Shown here one piece after another: positions 33,322 through 42,900 of a stretch of 64,000 bases of DNA. Below the pieces are notes generated by a model. That model ran no database searches. It worked only from the letters and a program-made list of their open reading frames with translations, and was not told where the DNA came from. Both the position numbers and the translations under genes were made by a program. The DNA comes from Chitinophaga silvatica (GTDB taxonomy: Bacteria > Bacteroidota > Bacteroidia > Chitinophagales > Chitinophagaceae): positions 62,001-126,000 of the forward strand of contig NZ_QPMM01000002.1 in NCBI RefSeq assembly GCF_003419895.1, written 5' to 3'. Each line of letters begins with the position of its first letter. Positions within the stretch are counted from its first letter, which is position 1.

Positions 33322-33639
33322 ATGCCTGTTCAATATTACATATTTCTGAGTATCGCCTTATTTTGCATAGGTGTGATGGGTGTACTGATGCGCAGAAATG
33401 CGATCATAATTTTTATGTGCATAGAGCTGATGCTGAATGCTGTAAACCTCTTAATGGTTGCTTTCTCCAAAATGTGGGCAGATGCAGGCAGGGTTGATGC
33501 CTCTTCAGCTCAACTGTTTGTATTTTTTATAATGGTGGTAGCCGCAGCCGAAGTAGCAATTGGCCTGGCTATTATTACTATGGTCTACAGAAACACACGC
33601 TCAGTAGATATTAACATTCTTAACAGGTTGAAAAATTAA
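33322..33639 (+). CDS. nuoK: NADH-quinone oxidoreductase subunit K
   Basis: Small three-helix complex I subunit (105 residues) with the two buried glutamates of the proton path: one in the helix [20 protein letters not shown] and one in [15 protein letters not shown]. Normal length. It is preceded by an exact 20-nt repeat. Confidence 0.97.
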   Translation: MPVQYYIFLSIALFCIGVMGVLMRRNAIIIFMCIELMLNAVNLLMVAFSKMWADAGRVDASSAQLFVFFIMVVAAAEVAIGLAIITMVYRNTRSVDINILNRLKN

Positions 33640-33692
33640 TAATTCGGATTCCTGATTATTAAATTTTTCGTCGTCGTAAATAGAATTGATAA

Positions 33693-35588
33693 ATGATTAA
33701 TCTAGTTTGGCTGGTACCATTTTTACCACTATTGGGTTTTCTGGTGAATGGATTAGGACGCAGATCTTTATCCAAGTCGTTGGTTGGAATTGTCGGAAGT
33801 GGCGCAGTACTGGCGTCCTTTGTGATTAGCTTATTAATATTTTGGGAAGTTAAAACCCCGGGATTCTCTGCACAGGTTGTTCACCTGTTCAATTTTATTT
33901 CTGTAGGTTCCCTCCAAATTCCTTTTGCCTTTCAGGTAGATCAGTTAAGCGCTCTTTTCTTGCTGATCATTACAGGTGTTGGTTCTTTAATTCACATCTA
34001 TTCCACCTCCTACATGCATGATGAAAGTAACGAGAGCTTTGCCAGATATTTTGCATATCTGAACCTCTTCGTTTTTTCAATGCTGATCCTCGTATTGGGA
34101 GCTAACTATGTAATGATGTTCATAGGTTGGGAAGGTGTAGGTTTATGCTCTTATCTCCTCATTGGATTCTGGTTTAAAAATATCGACTATACAAATGCTG
34201 CAAAAAAAGCATTTGTGATGAACAGAATTGGCGACTTAGGTTTCCTGATCGCAATCTTCTTTATTATTACCCAGTTCGGAACAGTTACTTATCCTGAAGT
34301 ATTCTCTAAAGCAGCGGCATTAGGCATGAATAACGGAGTTATCTGCATCATCGCTTTATTGTTGTTTGTGGGTGCTACTGGTAAATCTGCTCAGATTCCG
34401 CTCTACACCTGGTTACCGGATGCAATGGCGGGTCCTACTCCGGTTTCTGCATTGATCCACGCTGCCACGATGGTTACTGCCGGTATCTATATGATTGCCC
34501 GTAGTAATATCCTATACACACTGGCTCCTCATGTTCAAACTGTTATTGCTATTATAGGTTTGGCAACTGCATTGTTTGCAGCTTCTATTGCCTTAAAGCA
34601 AAACGATATCAAAAAAGTATTGGCTTACTCCACAGTTAGCCAGTTAGGATATATGTTCCTTGCATTGGGTGTTGGTGCCTATGGTGCTGCCGTATTCCAT
34701 GTAATGACACATGCCTTCTTCAAAGCATTGTTGTTCCTGGGCTCCGGTTCAGTTATTCACGCAATGGGCGGAGAACAGGATATTCGTAAAATGGGTGGAC
34801 TGAAGAAATTCATGCCTACCACTAATTGGACTTTCCTGGTTGGATGTCTGGCAATTGCCGGTATTCCAGGTTTCTCCGGCTTCTTCTCTAAAGATGAGAT
34901 TCTTGCTTCAGCTTTTGCACATAATCCGGTTCTCTATGTATTAGGACTGGCAGGTGCATTAATGACAGCTTTCTATATGTTCCGTTTGTACTACATCACC
35001 TTTGCCGGTAAGTTCCGTGGTACACACGAACAGGAACATCATTTACATGAAAGCCCTGCAGCCATCACTATCCCTCTGGTAATTTTGGCTATTCTGTCTA
35101 TCGTCGGTGGATATGTTGGTTTACCTGAAGTATTTGGTAAGAACTTACTGGCAGAATATCTGGCTCCGGTTTTTGCTCCTTCTGTTCCTTTTGCTGTGGC
35201 TCATCACTTGTCACACGGTACCGAATGGTTATTGATGGGAATCAGTAGTGCTTTGGTTATTGTATTCATTTTGTTGGCTCGTCAGAGATTTGCCAACTAT
35301 GAAGATAATGGAAAAGAAAGCACAGGCGTGGCCAAAGTGCTCGAAAACAAATGGTATGTTGATGAAATATATGATGCAATCATTGTAAAACCTCTTTACG
35401 AGCTTTCCCGCTTCTTCCGTGATACTATCGAAAAGTCTGGCATCGACAGACTGGTAAATGGCATCGGACGTGGTGTACAATGGGGCGGTCAGAAAATCCG
35501 CCTTGTTCAAAGCGGACAGGTAGGATTTTACATCTTCGCCATGGTAATTGGTATGATCGTATTATTTGTGATCGGATTCTTATTATAA
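33693..35588 (+). CDS. nuoL: NADH-quinone oxidoreductase subunit L
   Basis: Distal antiporter-like proton pump of complex I, 631 residues, about 15-16 helices. Marks: WEGVGLCSYLLIGFW with the key Glu in helix 5, KSAQIPLYTWLPDAMAGPTPVSALIHAATMVTAG, the broken helices with central Lys/His (DIKKVLAYSTVSQLGYM, HVMTHAFFKALLFLGSG), and a C-terminal extension that supplies the lateral helix. Length and order are normal. Confidence 0.98.
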   Translation: MINLVWLVPFLPLLGFLVNGLGRRSLSKSLVGIVGSGAVLASFVISLLIFWEVKTPGFSAQVVHLFNFISVGSLQIPFAFQVDQLSALFLLIITGVGSLIHIYSTSYMHDESNESFARYFAYLNLFVFSMLILVLGANYVMMFIGWEGVGLCSYLLIGFWFKNIDYTNAAKKAFVMNRIGDLGFLIAIFFIITQFGTVTYPEVFSKAAALGMNNGVICIIALLLFVGATGKSAQIPLYTWLPDAMAGPTPVSALIHAATMVTAGIYMIARSNILYTLAPHVQTVIAIIGLATALFAASIALKQNDIKKVLAYSTVSQLGYMFLALGVGAYGAAVFHVMTHAFFKALLFLGSGSVIHAMGGEQDIRKMGGLKKFMPTTNWTFLVGCLAIAGIPGFSGFFSKDEILASAFAHNPVLYVLGLAGALMTAFYMFRLYYITFAGKFRGTHEQEHHLHESPAAITIPLVILAILSIVGGYVGLPEVFGKNLLAEYLAPVFAPSVPFAVAHHLSHGTEWLLMGISSALVIVFILLARQRFANYEDNGKESTGVAKVLENKWYVDEIYDAIIVKPLYELSRFFRDTIEKSGIDRLVNGIGRGVQWGGQKIRLVQSGQVGFYIFAMVIGMIVLFVIGFLL

Positions 35589-35621
35589 ATCAATAGCTGA
35601 AGTTACAAGCGCAGATAAATT

Positions 35622-37058
35622 ATGTTGACAGTTTTATTAATATTGATTCCTCTCATCGCGGGCCTTATTACATTTGGCCTGAAGGGATCCGGACCAAAAG
35701 TGCTGAGCATTATTTCATCGCTGGCAACAGTGGTGTTAGCAATCGGTGCTTGGTGCCGTTTTCGTACAGCTCCCGACAGTCTTAATGTGGTAGCTAACTG
35801 GATTCCGCAATTGGGAAGTCAATTTCGCGTAGGGTTAGATGGAATGGGTGTGATGCTTTGCTTACTTACAGCGATTGCCTTTCTACTTGTTTTTATTACT
35901 ATCTATAGCCGTAAATTCGAACGACCAGGTAGCTTTTACGGTTTGATGTTATTAACGCAGGCCGGGTTGACGGGTGTTTTCACCGCTTTCGACGCCCTGC
36001 AGTTTTATATTTTCTGGGAGCTGGCCCTGATTCCCGTTTATTTCCTTTGCTCTATCTGGGGAGGAGAAAAACGTATAGCCGTTACCTTTAAATTCTTCGT
36101 TTATACTTTCCTGGGCTCACTGCTGATGATGGTAGGTATTATCTACCTTTATTTCCAAACTCCTGATCATTCGTTCAGTTGGACATCATTCGCCAGTCTG
36201 CAGTTGAGTCAGGATCAGCAAAATTGGCTCTTCTGGCTATTCTTCATTGCTTTTGCCATTAAAATGCCAATTTTCCCTTTCCATACATGGCAACCAGATA
36301 CCTACGAACAATCTCCAACTCCTGTAACCATGATCCTTTCTGGTGTAATGGTGAAAATGGGATTATTTGGTTTGTTGCGCTGGTTATTACCAATTCTGCC
36401 TCATGGAGTGATGATCTGGTCTGATGTAGCAATTGTATTGTGCATCATCGGTATCATCTATGCTTCCTGCATAGCTATGGTACAAAGCGATCTGAAACGA
36501 CTGATTGCCTATTCTTCTATCGCTCACATTGGTCTCATGGCCGCTGCAATTTTTGCCAACAATGAGCAAAGCCTGCAAGGTGCCCTGCTTCAGATGTTCA
36601 ACCACGGTATCAATATCGTTGGTCTCTGGATTATCGTGGAAGTGATTGAGCAACGCCTGGGTGTTAAGAATATGGACCAGCTGGGTGGCATGGCCCGCAA
36701 GGCTCCACGCATGGCTATTTTCTTCGTAATTATTTGTCTGGCTAACATTGGTTTACCATTAACCAACGGGTTCATTGGTGAATTCCTGATGTTTAGCGGA
36801 TTGTTCCAATATAATCACTGGATGATGGCATTTGCCGGATTAGGTATTATCCTTTCTGCTATTTATACCCTGGGTATGATTCAGAAAGTAATATTTGGTC
36901 AGGAAAATGAACTGACAGCTACTACTACAGATTTAAATGCCGGTGAAATACTGGCACTGAGCCTGATCGTAATTATGATCATCGTTCTGGGTGTTTATCC
37001 ACAACCTATGCTGGATCTGGTAAGTAACACCACTGACGTAGTGAATAAATTATTTTGA
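35622..37058 (+). CDS. nuoM: NADH-quinone oxidoreductase subunit M
   Basis: Second antiporter-like proton pump, 478 residues. Visible marks are FYIFWELALIPVYFLCSIWGG with the key Glu, IKMPIFPFHTWQPDTYEQSPTPVTMILSG, DLKRLIAYSSIAHIGLM and QMFNHGINIVGLWIIVEVIE. It is followed by a hairpin before nuoN. Confidence 0.97.
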   Translation: MLTVLLILIPLIAGLITFGLKGSGPKVLSIISSLATVVLAIGAWCRFRTAPDSLNVVANWIPQLGSQFRVGLDGMGVMLCLLTAIAFLLVFITIYSRKFERPGSFYGLMLLTQAGLTGVFTAFDALQFYIFWELALIPVYFLCSIWGGEKRIAVTFKFFVYTFLGSLLMMVGIIYLYFQTPDHSFSWTSFASLQLSQDQQNWLFWLFFIAFAIKMPIFPFHTWQPDTYEQSPTPVTMILSGVMVKMGLFGLLRWLLPILPHGVMIWSDVAIVLCIIGIIYASCIAMVQSDLKRLIAYSSIAHIGLMAAAIFANNEQSLQGALLQMFNHGINIVGLWIIVEVIEQRLGVKNMDQLGGMARKAPRMAIFFVIICLANIGLPLTNGFIGEFLMFSGLFQYNHWMMAFAGLGIILSAIYTLGMIQKVIFGQENELTATTTDLNAGEILALSLIVIMIIVLGVYPQPMLDLVSNTTDVVNKLF

Positions 37059-37087
37059 TAACTCCGGTTCTGTAACCGGAGATATCA
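37056..37087 (+). other. Hairpin between nuoM and nuoN
   Basis: CTCCGGTT (37062-37069) pairs with AACCGGAG (37074-37081) around a 4-nt loop, and TGATA/TATCA extends the stem after one mismatch. It starts on the nuoM stop codon. No T run follows, so it is more likely a message stabiliser or processing site than a terminator. Confidence 0.55.
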
Positions 37088-37127
37088 AAACCATAAAATT
37101 TGTAACGGGGTTTTGTAACGCAAAAAT

Positions 37128-38501
37128 ATGAATGCACTAATTTCTACTGCTTTATCGGGCGTTGTAATGATGTTTGTTGGGTTATTTGTACGCAATAAGC
37201 AGAATATTAAATTTTTTGCCATCGCGGCCATTATTGTAGCATTTATTGCTAATCTGGCCCTGTATCCTACTGTTGAACATGGTGGATACATCGTCTATGG
37301 CATGATTGAAGTGACTAAATTTAGTGTGGTGTTCAATGCTGTTGTTTTGGGCGCTACTTTGTTATATTTCCTCTTATCAGGTAGTGAGTTTGAAAAGGTA
37401 GGAGAGCATGTAGCAGATTATTTTGCACTGATATTCTTTATTCTGGCAGGTATTACGCTTGCTTCCAGCTTCAGCAACCTTCTAATGCTGTTTCTGGCTA
37501 TCGAAATTTTATCTATTCCTCAATATATTCTCGCAGGAGCTGATAAAAAGAATCTGAAAAGTAATGAGGCTTCCCTGAAGTACTTCCTGATGGGATCTTT
37601 CTCTACCGGTATATTGTTGATGGGTATCACCCTGATTTATGGTGCTGCCGGTTCTTTCAATATTACAGAACTCGGACTGGGTTCGGATCCTGTACATCCT
37701 TTGGCATTGTGCGGTATCATTCTGCTGGTATTTGCTCTGGCATTTAAGGTTTCTGCTGTGCCTTTCCATTTCTGGACTCCGGATGTTTATGATGGCTCAC
37801 CTACTGTATTCACCTCATTTATGTCTACAGTTGTGAAAGCCGGAGGTTTTGTTGCATTCCTGAGAATGTTCCATGTAAGTTTCGCTGGTGGTGCTATCAG
37901 TCAACATTGGACTCTTATCCTTGCTATTATCACCGCTGCAACCCTTATCCTGGGTAACTTCAGCGCCGTGTTTCAGCAAAGTGTTAAGCGTATGCTGGCC
38001 TACTCCAGTATCGCTCAGGCAGGCTTTATGTTATTTGCTGTTATTTCATTGAATAACATGGGAGCTCAAGGTATTATTCTTTATGCTGCTGCTTACAGTA
38101 TCGCTACCATCGGCGTTTTTGCTGTGTTGATGAAACTGAAGGATTATACCTTTGAAGGATTTAACGGCCTTGCCCGTAAAGAACCTTTACTGGCCTTCAC
38201 CGTAGCGGTATGCTTGTTCTCATTGGCTGGTATTCCGGTAACCGCAGGTTTCTTTGCAAAATATTTTGTGCTTTCAGCTGCCATCCAACATGGTAATCTT
38301 CTGTGGTTAGTAATACTGGCGGTGTTATGTGCTGCAGTAAGTGTGTACTACTATTTCCGTGTAATCATGGCTATGTACTTCAAACAGGGAGAACCTGAAG
38401 TATTACCTGTTTCCGGAGGCTTTAAAGCTGCTTTGATATTAACTGTTGTGCTGATCCTTGCCCTGGGAATATTCCCTAACCTGCTGCTTTGCTGGTTATA
38501 G
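37128..38501 (+). CDS. nuoN: NADH-quinone oxidoreductase subunit N
   Basis: Third antiporter-like proton pump of complex I, 457 residues, about 13-14 helices. Marks are LMLFLAIEILSIPQYILAGAD with the key Glu, FKVSAVPFHFWTPDVYDGSPT, SVKRMLAYSSIAQAGFM and the C-terminal YYYFRVIMAMYF. Last gene of the operon; a solo copy of the GxxExxY-flanking repeat and a 19-bp hairpin follow. Confidence 0.97.
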   Translation: MNALISTALSGVVMMFVGLFVRNKQNIKFFAIAAIIVAFIANLALYPTVEHGGYIVYGMIEVTKFSVVFNAVVLGATLLYFLLSGSEFEKVGEHVADYFALIFFILAGITLASSFSNLLMLFLAIEILSIPQYILAGADKKNLKSNEASLKYFLMGSFSTGILLMGITLIYGAAGSFNITELGLGSDPVHPLALCGIILLVFALAFKVSAVPFHFWTPDVYDGSPTVFTSFMSTVVKAGGFVAFLRMFHVSFAGGAISQHWTLILAIITAATLILGNFSAVFQQSVKRMLAYSSIAQAGFMLFAVISLNNMGAQGIILYAAAYSIATIGVFAVLMKLKDYTFEGFNGLARKEPLLAFTVAVCLFSLAGIPVTAGFFAKYFVLSAAIQHGNLLWLVILAVLCAAVSVYYYFRVIMAMYFKQGEPEVLPVSGGFKAALILTVVLILALGIFPNLLLCWL

Positions 38502-38506
38502 AATAG

Positions 38507-38518
38507 TTGCTCGCAAAG
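38507..38518 (+). repeat. Solo repeat copy after nuoN
   Basis: TTGCTCGCAAAG, identical to the reverse complement of the right arm (29998-30009) of the GxxExxY inverted repeat. As at nuoF, it sits just after a stop codon. Confidence 0.65.
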
Positions 38519-38556
38519 TCGCGGGATTAATATTAAGACACAGGAAAATTTTTATA

Positions 38557-38606
38557 GAAGCGAATATTTTTAAGATCATTTCCCGATTCTTAAAAATATT
38601 CGCTTC
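38557..38606 (+). terminator. Perfect 19-bp hairpin after the nuo operon
   Basis: The arm at 38557-38575 is the exact reverse complement of 38588-38606, with a 12-nt loop. It is followed by GCTTTTAT, a short T run. It is likely the nuo operon terminator, or part of a palindromic repeat with the TTGCTCGCAAAG element 38 bp upstream. Confidence 0.65.
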
Positions 38607-38707
38607 GCTTTTATATCAATCCAAATACTTACCCTCCTTTGCCTCCTATCCCTTCATCGCGAGAAAATTCCGAGAGAAAATGCTAACTTTAGGACTAACC
38701 CGTCTAT

Positions 38708-39982
38708 ATGCAGTCAAAAGATATTTTTTCCCTGGCATACCGCTCTGTTACCAGTAATAAACTGAGAACTGGTCTCACCGTCTCAATTATCGCATTGGGT
38801 ATCACAGTATTAGTAGGTATTCTTACGGCTATAGACAGCATGAAAGCTAGTATCTACAGTAGCTTTGCCAGTATGGGGGTTAATAGCTTCTCTATCAGGA
38901 ATAAAGCCATGCAGGTAAGAATGGGGGATGATAATGGAAAAGCATCCAAAGGCAATAAAAGAGATAAGAAAGTAAGACATTCTATCAGCAACAAACTTAT
39001 CACTTACCAGGAAGCTTTGGAGTTCAAAGACAGGTTTAAATTTCCTGCTACTGTTAGTATTTCTGTACAGGCTACCGGAATTGCCACTGTATATAAAGAC
39101 ACCAAAAAAACAAACCCTAATGTTAGAGTCTATGGGGGCGATGAAAATTATCTGAAATTCTCTAACTACGAAATAGCAGAAGGCAGAAACTTTAATCAGC
39201 TGGATGTGCAGTCTGGCCGTAATGTTGCCTTGTTAGGAACTGATGTTGCTGAAAAGTTGTTTGGTAAAAATCTAAAAAACGTTGTCAATAGCTCTATCAG
39301 AGTAGGTGATGTACGTTACAGAGTTGTAGGTCTGCTGGCCCCTAAGGGTAGCAGTAAGATGATGAGTTCCGACAACGTTATTATCACCACAGTGAATAAC
39401 GTAAGACGGGTGTTTAATCGGAACTTTAGCTACCAGATTGGCGTTTCCGTGAATGATATTAAACAGATGGAGGCTGCTCAGGGAGAGGCTACAGGAATTT
39501 TCAGAATAATACGCGGATTAGCGCTGAATGAAGACAACAATTTCGAGATGAGTAAAAGCGATAATATCGCTGAAATGCTTTTTAGCAGCTTAAGTAAAGT
39601 TAACCTCTTTGCAGTAGTTATTGCTTTTATCACCTTGTTCGGTTCGGCCATCGGATTGATGAACATCATGCTGGTTTCCGTAGCAGAAAGAACCCGCGAA
39701 ATAGGCGTTACAAAGGCTCTTGGCGCTACAAAAAAAGTGATCCGTACCCAATTCCTTTATGAAGCAACCATTATCAGCGTAATGGGTGGAATTATCGGAG
39801 CGTTAGTTGGAATGCTACTGGGCAATGTCGTTTCCTTAATCCTCAGTTCTCCTTTTGTAATTCCCTGGGTTTGGATTATGATAGGAATCACTATCTGTGC
39901 CATTGTAGGGCTGGCATCCGGAAGTTACCCGGCTTATAAAGCTGCAAAATTGGATCCTATTATTGCCTTACGTTACGAGTAA
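38708..39982 (+). CDS. ABC transporter permease, MacB/FtsX type
   Basis: Inner-membrane permease of 424 residues with the MacB layout: helix 1 near residues 18-42 after the N-terminal amphipathic stretch (FSLAYRSVTSNKLRTGLTV), a large periplasmic domain (about 45-270), then an FtsX domain with three helices. ERTREIGVTKALGATKKVIRTQF is the conserved cytoplasmic loop and SYPAYKAAKLDPIIALRYE the family C-terminus. Homologues act with an ATPase in lipoprotein, peptide or antibiotic export by mechanotransmission. No ATPase gene is adjacent, so the partner must be elsewhere. Confidence 0.93.
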   Translation: MQSKDIFSLAYRSVTSNKLRTGLTVSIIALGITVLVGILTAIDSMKASIYSSFASMGVNSFSIRNKAMQVRMGDDNGKASKGNKRDKKVRHSISNKLITYQEALEFKDRFKFPATVSISVQATGIATVYKDTKKTNPNVRVYGGDENYLKFSNYEIAEGRNFNQLDVQSGRNVALLGTDVAEKLFGKNLKNVVNSSIRVGDVRYRVVGLLAPKGSSKMMSSDNVIITTVNNVRRVFNRNFSYQIGVSVNDIKQMEAAQGEATGIFRIIRGLALNEDNNFEMSKSDNIAEMLFSSLSKVNLFAVVIAFITLFGSAIGLMNIMLVSVAERTREIGVTKALGATKKVIRTQFLYEATIISVMGGIIGALVGMLLGNVVSLILSSPFVIPWVWIMIGITICAIVGLASGSYPAYKAAKLDPIIALRYE

Positions 39983-40039
39983 TATTACCGGGCATTTTTG
40001 TTATCTTGTTATTTTCCACGTTTGTAAACAGTCAACCGT

Positions 40040-41353
40040 ATGCCATTATTGATCGTAATTGCGGCAATATTACTGTTAGTAATTCTTGTTACCTGGTGCC
40101 GCCTGAACACCTTCCTGTCTTTTCTCATAGTATCGTTACTCATGGGATTGGCCTTGCAAATGAAAATAACAGATATTACCAAATCTATTCAAACAGGTAT
40201 TGGTAAAACCCTTGGCTCACTCATTGTAATCATTGTATTTGGTAGTATGTTGGGTAAGTTGGTAGCCGAAAGCGGCGCAGGACAACGAATTGCTACAGGA
40301 TTAATGAACTTATTCGGCCGGAGGTATGTACAATGGTCGCTGATGCTTACAGGCTTTATAGTTGGAATACCTCTGTTTTATAATATTGGTTTTGTGTTGA
40401 TGGTACCACTGATTTTTACAGTAGCTGCCCGCACTAAATTGCCGGTAGTGTACTTGGGAATTCCTATGTTGGCCTCTCTCTCTGTAACACACGGATATTT
40501 GCCTCCTCACCCTTCGCCTACGGCACTTGTTGAGCAATTTCACGCAAATATGGGGTTGACTTTGGTATATGGACTCATGGTAGCTATCCCTGCAATTATA
40601 ATAGCCGGACCGGTATTTTCACGTTTTTTAAGAGGGTATACAAGTCCACCGTCTAAAATGTTTGTGATCGAACCGTTGCCAGACGATCAGTTGCCAGGGA
40701 TGTTTGTTAGTTTGTTTGCTGCTCTGTTACCAGTTTTTCTGTTGGCTGTAACTGCCAGTATAAAATCACTTACAGCATCAGGTACTTTTATCAATGAAGT
40801 GGTAACATGGTTGGGAGATCCGCTTATTGTAATGCTATTGGCTGTGCTTAATGGAATGTATTGGTTAGGTTTAAGACGGAAAATGCCGGTTAAAAAGGTA
40901 ATGTCCATCATGGATGATGCAGTTAGGGATATTGCTGTAATTATCCTTATTATTGGTGGTTCCGGGGCATTTACACAACTATTGAATGATAGCCAGGTGA
41001 GTAAGTACATTGCAGAAACCTTGCAGGGGATGCATTTACATCCCTTGATTCTGGCCTGGGGTATTGCCGCGATAATAAGGGTTTGCATTGGATCAGCTAC
41101 GGTAGCCGGACTTACCACAGCCGGAATAGTAGCTCCATTAATTGCAGCATCCGGAGTTAAACCTGAATTGATGGTATTGGCCACCGGTGCCGGAAGCCTA
41201 ATGTTTTCGCATGTCAACGATGCAGGTTTCTGGATGTTCAAAGAATACTTTAACTTGTCGGTGAAAGACACCATCAAAACCTGGTCTGTAATGGAAACTA
41301 TTGTTTCAGTAACCGGGTTGATTGGTTGTTTATTATTAAGCTTCATCGTATAA
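40040..41353 (+). CDS. GntP-family permease
   Basis: Inner-membrane secondary transporter of 437 residues with about 12-14 helices. Family marks are SGAGQRIATGLMNLFG, the HGYLPPHPSPTALVEQF loop (about 153-169) and GSATVAGLTTAGIVAPL near residue 350. GntP members carry gluconate, other sugar acids, or D-serine (DsdX). The next gene, 13 bp downstream, encodes a D-threonine aldolase/D-serine dehydratase-like enzyme, which makes a D-hydroxy-amino acid the more likely substrate here. That choice is inferred from context. Confidence 0.9.
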   Translation: MPLLIVIAAILLLVILVTWCRLNTFLSFLIVSLLMGLALQMKITDITKSIQTGIGKTLGSLIVIIVFGSMLGKLVAESGAGQRIATGLMNLFGRRYVQWSLMLTGFIVGIPLFYNIGFVLMVPLIFTVAARTKLPVVYLGIPMLASLSVTHGYLPPHPSPTALVEQFHANMGLTLVYGLMVAIPAIIIAGPVFSRFLRGYTSPPSKMFVIEPLPDDQLPGMFVSLFAALLPVFLLAVTASIKSLTASGTFINEVVTWLGDPLIVMLLAVLNGMYWLGLRRKMPVKKVMSIMDDAVRDIAVIILIIGGSGAFTQLLNDSQVSKYIAETLQGMHLHPLILAWGIAAIIRVCIGSATVAGLTTAGIVAPLIAASGVKPELMVLATGAGSLMFSHVNDAGFWMFKEYFNLSVKDTIKTWSVMETIVSVTGLIGCLLLSFIV

Positions 41354-41366
41354 AACGGAAACACCG

Positions 41367-42467
41367 ATGGAATGGTATCAGCTTTCTAATGTAGAACAGG
41401 TAGATTCACCTGCCATTATCCTTTACAGGTCACGTATCGAAGAGAACATCGAATTACTGAAAACGATGATCGACGACATAGGCAGATTACGCCCTCATGT
41501 TAAAACGAACAAGATTTCCGAGGTAGTGGAGCTTATGCAGCAGGCCGGGATAAGCCGCTACAAGTGTGCTACCATTGCAGAAGCAGAAATGCTGGCTATG
41601 GTGAATGCAGACGATGTATTTTTGGCATATCAGCCAGTAGGGCCCAAAGTAACCCGGTTGCTCGAATTGGTACTGAAGTATCCGAAAACCAGATTTGCCT
41701 GCCTGGTAGATAGTGCAGATGCTGCACAGGCCATCAGCCAGGTATTTGATGCACAATCACAACATCTCCAGGTATATATCGATCTGAATGTTGGTATGAA
41801 CCGTACTGGAATCGTACCTGTTAAGGCTTTCGGGCTATATAAAAAAATATTAACGCTTCCTGGTATTAAACCGGTTGGATTGCATGTCTACGACGGACAT
41901 ATTCATGATACAGATATGGGTATACGAATAGAGCGTTGTGATGCTGCTTTTGCATTGGTGGAAAATCTGGCAGATCAGATTATGGAAGCCGGATTTCCTG
42001 AACCGGAGATCGTAGCAGGTGGTACTCCAACCTTCCCGATTCATGCCCTTAGATCTGGTATTCAATGTAGCCCGGGTACCTTCGTATTCTGGGATTGGGG
42101 TTACGCCAATAACTTTCCGGAACAAACATTTCAGTGGGCAGCTGTTGTCATTAGCCGCGTAATTTCAGTAATTGATTCTAATCACCTCTGTCTGGACCTT
42201 GGGCATAAATCCATAGCCGCAGAAAATCCGCAGCCCCGCGTATTTTTTGTAAATGCACCTGAAGCTGTTCCGGTTTCTCAGAGCGAAGAGCATTTGGTGC
42301 TGAAAGTGGATGATATCAGTAAATATCCTATTGGCACAGTGTTCTATGGCATACCAAAACATATTTGTCCGACTGTTGCCCTTTATGAAAAGGCTTATGT
42401 TGCCAATTCAGGAGAAATTGTCTCAAACTGGCAAATAGTAGCTCGCGACAGGCAAATTATTGTTTAG
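41367..42467 (+). CDS. D-threonine aldolase / D-serine dehydratase-like PLP enzyme
   Basis: Fold-type III PLP enzyme of the DSD1/D-threonine aldolase group, 366 residues. The N-terminal alanine-racemase-like barrel has the PLP lysine in LRPHVKTNK (Lys46). The C-terminal domain carries PKHICPTV, with His332 and Cys334 as the metal-binding pair of this group. The reaction would be D-threonine to glycine plus acetaldehyde, or D-serine to pyruvate plus ammonia; the sequence alone does not decide. It is paired with a GntP permease 13 bp upstream. Its stop codon overlaps that of the convergent gene by 4 bp. Confidence 0.88.
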   Translation: MEWYQLSNVEQVDSPAIILYRSRIEENIELLKTMIDDIGRLRPHVKTNKISEVVELMQQAGISRYKCATIAEAEMLAMVNADDVFLAYQPVGPKVTRLLELVLKYPKTRFACLVDSADAAQAISQVFDAQSQHLQVYIDLNVGMNRTGIVPVKAFGLYKKILTLPGIKPVGLHVYDGHIHDTDMGIRIERCDAAFALVENLADQIMEAGFPEPEIVAGGTPTFPIHALRSGIQCSPGTFVFWDWGYANNFPEQTFQWAAVVISRVISVIDSNHLCLDLGHKSIAAENPQPRVFFVNAPEAVPVSQSEEHLVLKVDDISKYPIGTVFYGIPKHICPTVALYEKAYVANSGEIVSNWQIVARDRQIIV

Positions 42468-42853
42468 TAGAATAGCTGTGACAGTACATTCGTTTCATCA
42501 AAAGTTTTAGGTTTGAGCGAAAGAAATTCGCTATACTGGTTTAATGACAGTAAGGGTTTTAGCTTTGATTGCAAGCCATTTTGCATGCTATTTAGCTTGG
42601 TTGTATATGCTTTTTCGTTAGTTTTTTGAAGATCCTGAATATTTATTTTCTGCCGGAGATAATTAGCAACAATTGTGGATAACTTAGGTTTCTGGACTTC
42701 TGATAATATAAGTGCTTTATCCAGTTTGCTGACAATAGATGCCGCAGTACCTTCAATATTCATTGTAGGAGCCTGGCTATAGGCAGTAAAAGATAAAGCA
42801 CTGAAGATGATTATTACACAGCTGGTAAATAATTTTTTTAATGTCGATTTCAT
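42464..42853 (-). CDS. Small exported helical protein of unknown function
   Basis: 129 residues with a signal peptide ending near FTAYSQ (about residue 27). The mature part is predicted all-helical, with periodic Leu/Ile and basic residues (ALILSEVQKPKLSTIVANYLRQ) and no cysteines. It recalls small periplasmic helical chaperone-like proteins, but I cannot assign it to a family. It is convergent with the D-threonine aldolase-like gene, the stop codons overlapping by 4 bp. Confidence 0.75.
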   Translation of the reverse strand: MKSTLKKLFTSCVIIIFSALSFTAYSQAPTMNIEGTAASIVSKLDKALILSEVQKPKLSTIVANYLRQKINIQDLQKTNEKAYTTKLNSMQNGLQSKLKPLLSLNQYSEFLSLKPKTFDETNVLSQLFY

Positions 42854-42900
42854 GGTGTGGAATTTAGGGTTGATGTCTATTTAAATATACTAAATAGTCA

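Noticed and set aside
40687-41364. 225-codon minus-strand ORF opposite the GntP permease gene
   Set aside because: Antisense to a well-supported transporter; no signal, motif or start context of its own.
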